A DNA stretch of 64,000 nucleotides, from NCBI GenBank assembly GCA_021733665.1, contig JAHREI010000010.1, positions 1 to 64,000 on the forward strand, read 5' to 3'. Shown piece after piece: positions 1-8,562 of this stretch; the first letter of the stretch is position 1; each line of letters starts with the position of its first letter. The stretch is from Bacillus subtilis. Lineage in GTDB: Bacteria > Pseudomonadota > Alphaproteobacteria > Rhizobiales > Rhizobiaceae. The translations under genes were made by a program, and so were the position numbers. Below the pieces are notes generated by a model. That model did no database searches, was not told where the DNA came from, and saw only the letters and a program-made list of their open reading frames with translations.

Positions 1-2
1 CG

Positions 3-3000
3 GATGATACCAAACCGACGATCTCGGGTTCGGGTGCCGAGGGTGGTTCGATCGTCAAGATCTATGACGGTACGACATTGCTTGGTCAGACCATTGCGAA
101 TGCGAATGGTACCTGGAGCTTCACACCGACGACAGATCTGGCTGAGGGTGTTCACACCTTCACGGCAACCTCGACGGATGCAGCCGGTAATGAAGGAACA
201 GCTTCGATGCCTTGGAGCATTGAGGTTGACCTGACGGGCCCTGATGCGAAGTTCAAGCCTGAGATTGTCAGCGCGAGCGATGATGTTCTGCCAAATACCG
301 GTCTGTTGACGAATGGTGAGTTCACCAATGACACGACGCCGCGCCTGAATGGTAAGGGTGCGGAGGCCAATGGTCTGATCCGTATCTATAGTGAGGGCAA
401 GCTGCTTGGCACTGTGCAGGCGGATAAGGACGGTAACTGGACGTTTGATGTTCCGACGCTGTCGGAAGGCAAACACGACTTCATCGCGACCACCGTTGAT
501 GCGGCTGGTAATGAGGGAACCTCGTCTGATGTCTTCTCGCTGAGTGTTGATACAACAGCGCCTGTCGCATCGGATGCTGCAATCACTGCGGTAACGGATG
601 CGGTTGAACCGCATGTTGGTAATATCGTCTCTGGCGGTCTGACCAATGATGCGCGCCCTGTTGTGTCCGGTACAGCCAAAGATGGTGTGACCCTGGTTCG
701 CATCTATGACGGCACGACGCTGCTTGGCGAAGTTGCGGTGACGGATGGTGCCTGGACATTCCAGTCTGAGAGCGACCTGTCGAACGGCGTTCATAACTTC
801 CGTATTAAAGCGGTTGATGCGGCGGGCAATGAGGGGCCATATTCCCCGACCTGGTCTGTGACTGTTGACACGGCTGCACCAAATGCACCGTCGATCACGA
901 CAGTGTATGACGATGTGAATGCGGTTCAGGGTAATGTTGCCGATGGTAAGTCGACGGATGATCTTCGTCCGACCCTGTCAGGCGGCAGTGCTGAGGCTGG
1001 TTCCACGGTTAAGATCTATGACAAGGGCGTGCTGCTTGGTGAGACGATTGCCAACAGCAATGGTACATGGACGTTCACACCGGATGCCGATCTGGCCACA
1101 GGTTCGCATGTCTTTACTGTGACCTCGACGGATAAGGCTGGCAATGAGAGCGTTCCGTCTGCAAGCTGGACGATCACGATTGACCTGTCGATACCAAAGA
1201 CCCCGACGATTGATCAGATCTGGGATGATACCAATCCTGGTATCGGTCCTGTTGGCAAGGGTGAGACCACCAATGATACAACGCCGACGCTGTCTGGTAC
1301 GGCTGCTGCGGGGACTGTGGTCAAGATCTTCGTCAATGGTACTTTGCTTGGTGAGACGGTAGCGACAGCTGCCGGTACCTGGACTTACACAGGCTTTGTG
1401 GCTGACGGTACGCACACATTCACAGTTCAGTCTGTGAATGCGGTTGGTACGGAAAGTGCGCTGTCTGATCCGTTCACAATTGTGGTCTCGACCGCTGTGC
1501 CTGGCACACCGTCCATCACCGAAGTCAGTGATGATGTGGGAACTGTGACCGGCAAGGTTGATAACGGCAAAACCACGGATGATACCAAACCGACGATCAG
1601 CGGTAAGGCTGATGCCAATGCCACGGTCAATATCTATGACAATGGCGCGCTGCTGGGTCAGGCCAAAGCGGATGGTGATGGTAAGTGGACCTTCACACCG
1701 GCGACCGATTTGAGTGAGGGCGCTCACGCCTTCACCGCGAAGGTTGTCGATGGTGCGGGTACAGAAGGTCAGCCTTCGTTCCCATACACGATCACTGTTG
1801 ATACGACGGCGCCGGAAGCACCGCGCTTTACGGTTGGTTATGACGGTGTTGGTCCGGTTATCGGTGAGTTTGGTGATGGTGCGATTATCAATGATAATCG
1901 TCCGAAGCTGTCGGGTGCCGGTGCAGAACCGAATGCGGTTGTCAGCATTTATCAGGGTGCTACTTTGGTGGCGACTGTGCGTGCGGATGCCGGTGGTCAG
2001 TGGAGCTGGAAAGCAACTGATGCACTTGCTGACGGTACCTATACATTTACGGCAAAAACAACAGATGCTGCCGGTAATGTGAGCGCCGCTTCCGATGCCT
2101 TTAAAGTAACCGTTGATACGGTTGCACCTAATAAACCGGTTATTGCGCAGATTACTGATGCACAGGAACCGATTGTCGGCGATATTGCAAAAGACGGCTT
2201 TACCAATGACACCACACCAACCCTGAAGGGTACAGGCGCTGAGGCCAATGGTCTTGTCCGTATCTATGACGGTACAACACTGATTGGCGAAGTGACTGCT
2301 GATGCTTCAGGCAACTGGAGTTACACACCGGTCAACCCGCTGAGCAATGGTCCTCATACATTCACTGTTGTGAGTGTGGATGCGGCAGGCAACGTGTCTG
2401 TCAAGTCTGATGAGTACAAGATCACCGTTGACACATTGGCTCCGGCATCGCCGTCCATCACCAATGTGCAGGATGATGTGGGTGCGGTTCTAGGTACGGT
2501 TGCCAATGGCAAAACCACCGATGATACCAAACCACGTCTGTCCGGTTCGGGTGCGGAAAGCGGCTCCATTGTTAAAATCTACGACAATGGTGTTCTGCTG
2601 GGGCAGACCATTGCCAATGCAAACGGCACATGGGCATTCACGCCAACCACGGATCTGAAAGAAGGTGCGCATAGCTTTACTGTGACAGCCACCGATAAGG
2701 CAGGGAATGAGAGCGGTGAATCCATTGCATGGGTTGTAACCGTTGATCTGACACCACCGGCCAAACCGGAAATCACAGCCGTCTTTGACGATGTGGCACC
2801 GGGTATCGGTAATGTACCGAATGGCACACCGACAAATGATCCGACACCGACTTTGGCCGGTAAGGGTGATGCCGGTACAACAATCCGTGTCTATGATGGT
2901 ACAGTGTTGCTCGGTGAAACCACGGTTCGTGCAGACGGAACATGGGCTTATACAGCGCCATTGCTGGCGGATGGTTCGCATACCTTCACGGTGAAGTCTG

Positions 3001-6000
3001 TAGATGATGCAGGTAATGTGTCTGCGACATCTAACAGCTGGTCTGTGGTGATTTCGACTATCCCGCCGGAAGTGCCGAAAATTGAGAACCTGGCTAATAA
3101 TAACGGCTCGGAACTGATCCAGGTGGCCAATAACGGCGTGACAAACGATCAGGATCCTCTGCTCACCGGTACTGCGCAGCCAAACCTTGTCATTCGTATT
3201 TATGACAATGGTGCGTTGCTTGGTTCCACAACGGCTGATGCTGACGGTAAGTGGTCGTTCAACTTCAAAACCGCCAATGTCAAGCTGAGTGAAGGCTATC
3301 ACAGCCTGACCGCAGCAGCTGTGAATGAACTTGGTTTTGAAGGTTCGCAGTCGTTCCCGCGTATCGTGACGATCGATATCACGCCACCAGCTTCGCCGGT
3401 CATTGTCAGTGCGGCTGACGATGTGGGTAGTATTATCAATCCGGCGATGCCGAATGGCTCTCTGACCGATGATACCTTGCCGTCGTTCCGCGGAACAACG
3501 GATGCCTATCACGTGATCAAGCTCTATCGTGATGGTGGTATTCTGGTCGGACAGGCGACCGCTGATGGTAGCGGTAACTGGCAAATCCAACTGACAGAAC
3601 CGCTCGACAGCAAGACGCATAATTTCTATGCGACAGCGACTGATCCTGCGGGTAATACCAGCATCAACAGTTCCGGTATCTTTAAGCTGACGGTGGATGC
3701 AATTGCACCGGATGCGCCTAAGATTACCCGTATTGTGGACAATGTTCCGGATCATACCGGTACGATTGCGGAAGGTGGTCTGACCAACGATCCGGCACCG
3801 CGTGTAGAAGGTACGAGCGAGGCGAATGCCACGATCAATATCTATGCGGGCAGCTTGCTGGTTGGTACCGTCAAGGCCAACTCCAGCGGTGCATGGTCGA
3901 TGAAACTGCCGGAAGGTTTGCCGGATGGCAGCTATGTGATTACTGCAACAGCAACAGATGCTGCCGGTAACACAGGCCCTGCATCGGCAGGCTACACGAT
4001 CGTCGTTGATACGAGAGCACCGGATGTTCCGCAAATTACGCATGTGGTTGACGATGTTCCGGGGCATACCGGCGAAATCGGAAACCGTCAGACAACCAAT
4101 GACAATCTGCCACTCATTGTTGGTAAGGGTGAAAAAGGCACCACGATTGCGGTCTATGACAATGGTACCTATCTGGGCACAACCACTGTCGGAGCAGACG
4201 GTAGCTGGAGCTATCAGGTAACCCGTGTTTTGGGTGACGGTACGCATAAATTTACAGCAACTGCGACCGATCCTGCCGGTAACACCACAGGTTCGTCCAA
4301 TACGCTGGAAATCATCATTGATACGGTAGCACCAGGCACACCGCGCATTGATGATGCCTATGACAGTGAACTTGGCAGAACCATGAGCAGCGGTACCTAT
4401 ACAAAGGACAAAACACCGACGCTGCGTGGTACAGCTGAAGCCTATAGCATTGTTGAGATTTTTGACGATGTTTATGGTGTGATCGGTACAACCACGGCCA
4501 ATGGTTCAGGCGGCTGGTCGTTTACGCTGCCGGATGCCAAAGGTCTGCCGGACGGTATCTATAACTTCAAAGCGCGTGCGACGGATCTGGCCGGTAACAC
4601 CGGTTCGGCTATGGGTACAGGCTTCCGATTGATTATCGATACTGTTCCACCTGTGGCACCGGTCATCGAGCAGGTTATTGATGCGGTTGCCGGCGGTATA
4701 GTTGGTAACATCCCAAGTAACGGCCTGACCAATGATACGTATCCGACGCTGTCCGGTAAGGCTGAGGCCGGTACAACATTGACCTTCTATGGCGGGCCAA
4801 ATGGTACCTCAACCTTAGGCACATTAGTTGTTCCAGCCAGTGGTGTCTGGACGTATAAAACATCGTATCTCAGTAATGGTGAACACAAGTTCGTTGTTAA
4901 GTCGGTGGATGCTGCCGGAAACGAGACCTATTCGAAGGCTCCGTATGTCATTACTGTGGATTCTTCTGCGCCATCAACGCCTGTCGTTACTTCTGTCTAT
5001 GATAGTACGCAGCCGGTGGTTGGTAATATCAGCAGTAATGGCTGGACAAACGAGACGAAGCCAACCTTCCAGGGTACGGCTGAGGCTGGTTCGACTTTGA
5101 CGATCATTCATAACAATGTTGAAGTGGGAACAGTTCTGGTTGGCCCTGACGGTAAATGGACCTGGAAGCCAACAACTGATCTGAAAGACGGTTCGAACAG
5201 CTTTAACTTCAAGGCGACAGATGCGGCCGGTAATACCAGTGGCAGCACCTCTACATTCACCATGAATGTGGATACGGTTCCGCCGGTTGCAGCTACCATT
5301 GACCGGATTTACGACAATGTTGCTCCGATTACGGGTGATGTACCGAAAGACGGTTATACCAATGATGCGACACCGACGATCTATGTGACGGCGGAGGCGT
5401 ATTCAACGGTCATCATCTATGACAATGGTGTGGAAGTTGCCCGTTATACATTGGGTAATACGACCAGCTGGAGCTGGACGCCGAGCCAGAATATTTCCGA
5501 AGGCGATCATGTCTATACGGTCAAGCAGATTGACCGTGCCGGACAGGAAAGCCCGCTGTCAGAGCCCTGGAAAATCACTGTTGATTTGTTGGCTCCGCCA
5601 GCACCAGTGATCTTGCAGGTTTGGGATGATGTTGATCTATATGTTGGTCCTGTTGAGCAAGGAAAGTTGACTAATGATAATACGCCAACGGTTTCTGGTA
5701 CGGGTATTGCCGGTACGAAAGTGACGGTTTATGCCAATGGTAATGCTGTAGGTACGGTTATTGTTGGTGCAGATAATAAATGGAGTTTGACAACAAGCAG
5801 GTTAGGTGAGGGAACTGTACTGTTGACCGCCAAAGCTGAAGATCAGGCCGGTAATCCGAGTGCAACGTCCAACTCTTGGTCAATTTCGGTTGATACAGTT
5901 GCCCCATCTTTTGGGCGTAGTACTAGTGATCAAATTGCAAATTTAGATTCTTATCATGATACAAGTAAGAGCTATTTTGAGTTTAGTCGTACTGTTGCTT

Positions 6001-8402
6001 TGGGTCAGTTTGGGGTTAAAGCAGTAGCTATATTGGATGGTAAGGTTGTTGCTACGGCCGATGTTGATACAGGCACGGGTAAGTTTAACCTAAAAGTTCC
6101 TTTTTCTGAGAATAAAGGATGGAATACTTATCAATTCGCCATCATGGATGAGGCTGGTAATATTGCGTATTATCAGAACAGTTTATTTGATTATCAATAT
6201 AACTCTGTTTTGGGCAATATTTATCATGATGATGCTAAAAAGCCCTATTTCTTCATTAATAACTCTGATGAGGTAGCGCCGCCGCCAGTTATTACTTTCT
6301 ATGGTGATGTTATCGGCACGGTTAAGTCATTTATTTATGATGATAGTCCTACGGATGCCACGTCTATTACCGTTTACGGCTACGCTAAAAGTGGTACTGG
6401 TGCGACCAGTGGTAGGATTACACTCTATAAAGATGGTGTTGAGGTTGGCTCTGCGATTGCAAGTAGCGGTAATGGAAAATGGGTTGTTACTGTCAATAAT
6501 CTCTCTGAGGGTGCACATAAATTCACAGCAACTTATACGATCGCTGGAACAACGAGTGTTTTGTCAGAAGCGTTCGAAGTTGTTGTTGATTTGACGCCTC
6601 CAGATATTCCGGTAATTGTAGAAATTATCGCTGATGAAGGACTCTATGCAGGTAAAGTGGATAGTGGCGGTGTCACTAATGATAAGACTGTAATAATTAA
6701 AGGTACAACGGAACCTTTGGCGACAGTACGCATCTATGATGGCTCTTCTCAAATCGGGGAAGTCAAAGCAGATGCCAATGGTAACTGGGTTTATACAACC
6801 AATGCATTGAGTGATGGTACACATACCTTCCGCACCCTTGGTATTGACCGAGCTGGAAATATTGGACAGCTGGATCTTAGTAAGCCTGGTTATGTTGTAA
6901 CTGTTGATACGCAGCCGCCTGCTGCACCTGCTATCAACGATGCTCTCGATGATGTTGGTTCGGTTACGGGTAGTGTGAAGAGTGATGGTGTTACCGATGA
7001 TACCAAACCTCTGCTGCAAGGTACTGCGGAATATGGCAGCACCGTGCGGATCTACGGAACTGATGGGAAAACAATCATCGGAACCGCGGTGACAGATGCC
7101 ATAACCGGTAAGTGGACGTTCCAGATTCCGACGGATCTGGCGGAAGGTAAACACACCTTCACGGCTGAAGCGGTTGATAAGGCCGGTAACGTTGGTCCGA
7201 AATCTGCGGCGTTTAATATCACCGTTGATACAACTGCACCGGATGCGCCGAAGATCACCCGTGTGGTCGATGATGTTGCGCCGAAGCTGGATGATCTTGT
7301 TGATGGTAGCTCTACCAATGACACAAGACCAACCTTTTACGGTACGGCAGAAGCCAACAGCACAGTGAGGGTTTATGTTGGTGGTGTTGAAATCGGAACG
7401 GCGAAAGCAGATGCCTCCGGCAACTGGAACTTTACACCGGCAGCCGACAAGGCACTGACAGAAGGCACGCATGTGATTACCTTCAAGGCCATGGATGCGG
7501 CAGGTAATCTCAGCACCGCAGCAGCCAGCTTTACCGTGAAAGTGGATCTGACTGCACCTGCCAAGCCGCAGATTGACCAGATCATCGATGCCGTTGGTCT
7601 TGAAACCGGTCCGGTCAGCAATAATGGTACAACTGATGACTCCCGCCCGACCTTCAAGGGTAAAGGTGAAGCCGGCGGTACAGTCTCCATTATGGCCAAT
7701 GGCAAGCTTCTGGGTACAACCATTGTTGAGGCAGACGGTACCTGGAGCTTCAAACCAACTGCTGCCATGACAGTTGAAGCGCATACAATTACTGTAACGG
7801 TTGCCGATGCTGCCGGTAACGTGAGTGTGGCTTCTGATGCATGGAAAATCACCATCATCCGTCCGGCTGGTGGCGAACCACAAGGCTTCAGTGCAGATAT
7901 GCCTGATAGTGGCGATATGCACAGCTTCTCGGCCAGATCGGCTCATACCGATCAGCAGGATGATCTGTTGCCTGAACCTCAGGCTCATGCTGCTCCGATG
8001 TCGCTTGATACATCTGCTCTGCTTGCAGAACTCGATGTACAGGATGGCCAGAACTACGGTGAGGGTGGCTATGATGCCGAGGCCTATGATGATCAGTCCG
8101 TACTGGCTGGTCTGATTGATCTGGCACAGGCAAGTTCGGATATCTCCGGACAGGCTGAGCAGCCGGCAGAGGAAGCAGATGTGACGCAGATTATTCAGGA
8201 TGCGCTCACAGAACCTGCGCCGCAGGAAAGCATTGATCTCTCGGCTCTGCCGGAAGAACAGGCACCTGCTGCCGGAACAACCGCACCGGTTACAGAGACC
8301 CAGCCGGAGCCGGTGGCAGCACCTGTACAAGTACCGGCACCAATGAATACCGGTGATCTCGATCTGGAGCGTTTGCTGCAACAGACTTCGACCCACATTT
8401 AA
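3..8402 (+). CDS. Giant Ig-like-repeat adhesin (BapA/LapA type), 5' end outside window
   Basis: The frame is open from base 3, so the start lies upstream; the first in-frame ATG seen (78) falls inside a repeat. The visible part is about 2,800 residues of tandem Ig-like modules of roughly 100-110 residues. Each has a 'TNDTTPTLSG'-like motif, 'VKIYDNGxLLG', 'DGxWxFTP', 'DAAGNxS' and a 'VDTTAPxxP' linker. I count 23 recognisable modules, counting the one cut by the edge, plus two divergent modules in an AT-rich block at about 5890-6590. The last ~190 residues (from about 7855) are acidic, Pro/Ala/Gln-rich and non-repetitive, ending 'LERLLQQTSTHI'; this is probably the type I secretion signal region. 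No RTX nonapeptides are seen in the visible part. The ATPase, adaptor and outer-membrane genes follow, so it is probably their secreted or surface-anchored substrate with a role in adhesion or biofilm. Family assignment is firm; function is inferred. Confidence 0.9.
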   Translation, partial: DDTKPTISGSGAEGGSIVKIYDGTTLLGQTIANANGTWSFTPTTDLAEGVHTFTATSTDAAGNEGTASMPWSIEVDLTGPDAKFKPEIVSASDDVLPNTGLLTNGEFTNDTTPRLNGKGAEANGLIRIYSEGKLLGTVQADKDGNWTFDVPTLSEGKHDFIATTVDAAGNEGTSSDVFSLSVDTTAPVASDAAITAVTDAVEPHVGNIVSGGLTNDARPVVSGTAKDGVTLVRIYDGTTLLGEVAVTDGAWTFQSESDLSNGVHNFRIKAVDAAGNEGPYSPTWSVTVDTAAPNAPSITTVYDDVNAVQGNVADGKSTDDLRPTLSGGSAEAGSTVKIYDKGVLLGETIANSNGTWTFTPDADLATGSHVFTVTSTDKAGNESVPSASWTITIDLSIPKTPTIDQIWDDTNPGIGPVGKGETTNDTTPTLSGTAAAGTVVKIFVNGTLLGETVATAAGTWTYTGFVADGTHTFTVQSVNAVGTESALSDPFTIVVSTAVPGTPSITEVSDDVGTVTGKVDNGKTTDDTKPTISGKADANATVNIYDNGALLGQAKADGDGKWTFTPATDLSEGAHAFTAKVVDGAGTEGQPSFPYTITVDTTAPEAPRFTVGYDGVGPVIGEFGDGAIINDNRPKLSGAGAEPNAVVSIYQGATLVATVRADAGGQWSWKATDALADGTYTFTAKTTDAAGNVSAASDAFKVTVDTVAPNKPVIAQITDAQEPIVGDIAKDGFTNDTTPTLKGTGAEANGLVRIYDGTTLIGEVTADASGNWSYTPVNPLSNGPHTFTVVSVDAAGNVSVKSDEYKITVDTLAPASPSITNVQDDVGAVLGTVANGKTTDDTKPRLSGSGAESGSIVKIYDNGVLLGQTIANANGTWAFTPTTDLKEGAHSFTVTATDKAGNESGESIAWVVTVDLTPPAKPEITAVFDDVAPGIGNVPNGTPTNDPTPTLAGKGDAGTTIRVYDGTVLLGETTVRADGTWAYTAPLLADGSHTFTVKSVDDAGNVSATSNSWSVVISTIPPEVPKIENLANNNGSELIQVANNGVTNDQDPLLTGTAQPNLVIRIYDNGALLGSTTADADGKWSFNFKTANVKLSEGYHSLTAAAVNELGFEGSQSFPRIVTIDITPPASPVIVSAADDVGSIINPAMPNGSLTDDTLPSFRGTTDAYHVIKLYRDGGILVGQATADGSGNWQIQLTEPLDSKTHNFYATATDPAGNTSINSSGIFKLTVDAIAPDAPKITRIVDNVPDHTGTIAEGGLTNDPAPRVEGTSEANATINIYAGSLLVGTVKANSSGAWSMKLPEGLPDGSYVITATATDAAGNTGPASAGYTIVVDTRAPDVPQITHVVDDVPGHTGEIGNRQTTNDNLPLIVGKGEKGTTIAVYDNGTYLGTTTVGADGSWSYQVTRVLGDGTHKFTATATDPAGNTTGSSNTLEIIIDTVAPGTPRIDDAYDSELGRTMSSGTYTKDKTPTLRGTAEAYSIVEIFDDVYGVIGTTTANGSGGWSFTLPDAKGLPDGIYNFKARATDLAGNTGSAMGTGFRLIIDTVPPVAPVIEQVIDAVAGGIVGNIPSNGLTNDTYPTLSGKAEAGTTLTFYGGPNGTSTLGTLVVPASGVWTYKTSYLSNGEHKFVVKSVDAAGNETYSKAPYVITVDSSAPSTPVVTSVYDSTQPVVGNISSNGWTNETKPTFQGTAEAGSTLTIIHNNVEVGTVLVGPDGKWTWKPTTDLKDGSNSFNFKATDAAGNTSGSTSTFTMNVDTVPPVAATIDRIYDNVAPITGDVPKDGYTNDATPTIYVTAEAYSTVIIYDNGVEVARYTLGNTTSWSWTPSQNISEGDHVYTVKQIDRAGQESPLSEPWKITVDLLAPPAPVILQVWDDVDLYVGPVEQGKLTNDNTPTVSGTGIAGTKVTVYANGNAVGTVIVGADNKWSLTTSRLGEGTVLLTAKAEDQAGNPSATSNSWSISVDTVAPSFGRSTSDQIANLDSYHDTSKSYFEFSRTVALGQFGVKAVAILDGKVVATADVDTGTGKFNLKVPFSENKGWNTYQFAIMDEAGNIAYYQNSLFDYQYNSVLGNIYHDDAKKPYFFINNSDEVAPPPVITFYGDVIGTVKSFIYDDSPTDATSITVYGYAKSGTGATSGRITLYKDGVEVGSAIASSGNGKWVVTVNNLSEGAHKFTATYTIAGTTSVLSEAFEVVVDLTPPDIPVIVEIIADEGLYAGKVDSGGVTNDKTVIIKGTTEPLATVRIYDGSSQIGEVKADANGNWVYTTNALSDGTHTFRTLGIDRAGNIGQLDLSKPGYVVTVDTQPPAAPAINDALDDVGSVTGSVKSDGVTDDTKPLLQGTAEYGSTVRIYGTDGKTIIGTAVTDAITGKWTFQIPTDLAEGKHTFTAEAVDKAGNVGPKSAAFNITVDTTAPDAPKITRVVDDVAPKLDDLVDGSSTNDTRPTFYGTAEANSTVRVYVGGVEIGTAKADASGNWNFTPAADKALTEGTHVITFKAMDAAGNLSTAAASFTVKVDLTAPAKPQIDQIIDAVGLETGPVSNNGTTDDSRPTFKGKGEAGGTVSIMANGKLLGTTIVEADGTWSFKPTAAMTVEAHTITVTVADAAGNVSVASDAWKITIIRPAGGEPQGFSADMPDSGDMHSFSARSAHTDQQDDLLPEPQAHAAPMSLDTSALLAELDVQDGQNYGEGGYDAEAYDDQSVLAGLIDLAQASSDISGQAEQPAEEADVTQIIQDALTEPAPQESIDLSALPEEQAPAAGTTAPVTETQPEPVAAPVQVPAPMNTGDLDLERLLQQTSTHI

Positions 8403-8408
8403 GCTTTT

Positions 8409-8437
8409 GAGGCGCCCCGTGCAGGGGCGCCTCATTT
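8409..8437 (+). terminator. Rho-independent terminator after adhesin
   Basis: A perfect 10-bp stem (GAGGCGCCCC at 8409-8418 with GGGGCGCCTC at 8424-8433) and a 5-nt loop are followed by a short T-rich stretch (ATTTCGTTG). It lies 6 bp after the adhesin stop and separates it from the secretion genes. Confidence 0.8.
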
Positions 8438-8562
8438 CGTTGAGTAAGCGTATCCGGAACCTATCGCAGTACAGTGCACGTATTGCGCCTGTTCCGGTCT
8501 TTGTGTTTTTCCGCATGTTGACCAGACCGGATCCAATCTGGCTGCGTGCTTAGTTCCGAAAG

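Noticed and set aside
2490-4247. 585-codon antisense ORF
   Set aside because: It is a shadow of the adhesin repeats: the repeated codon pattern leaves the opposite strand free of stops. Its translation is Arg/Cys/His-rich and matches no family.
78-8402. Tandem repeats as a CRISPR array
   Set aside because: The repeats are ~300-bp protein-coding modules with diverged DNA, not short identical repeats with spacers.
6564-8516. 650-codon antisense ORF
   Set aside because: Same cause as the other antisense frame in the adhesin; no ribosome-binding site or recognisable domain.
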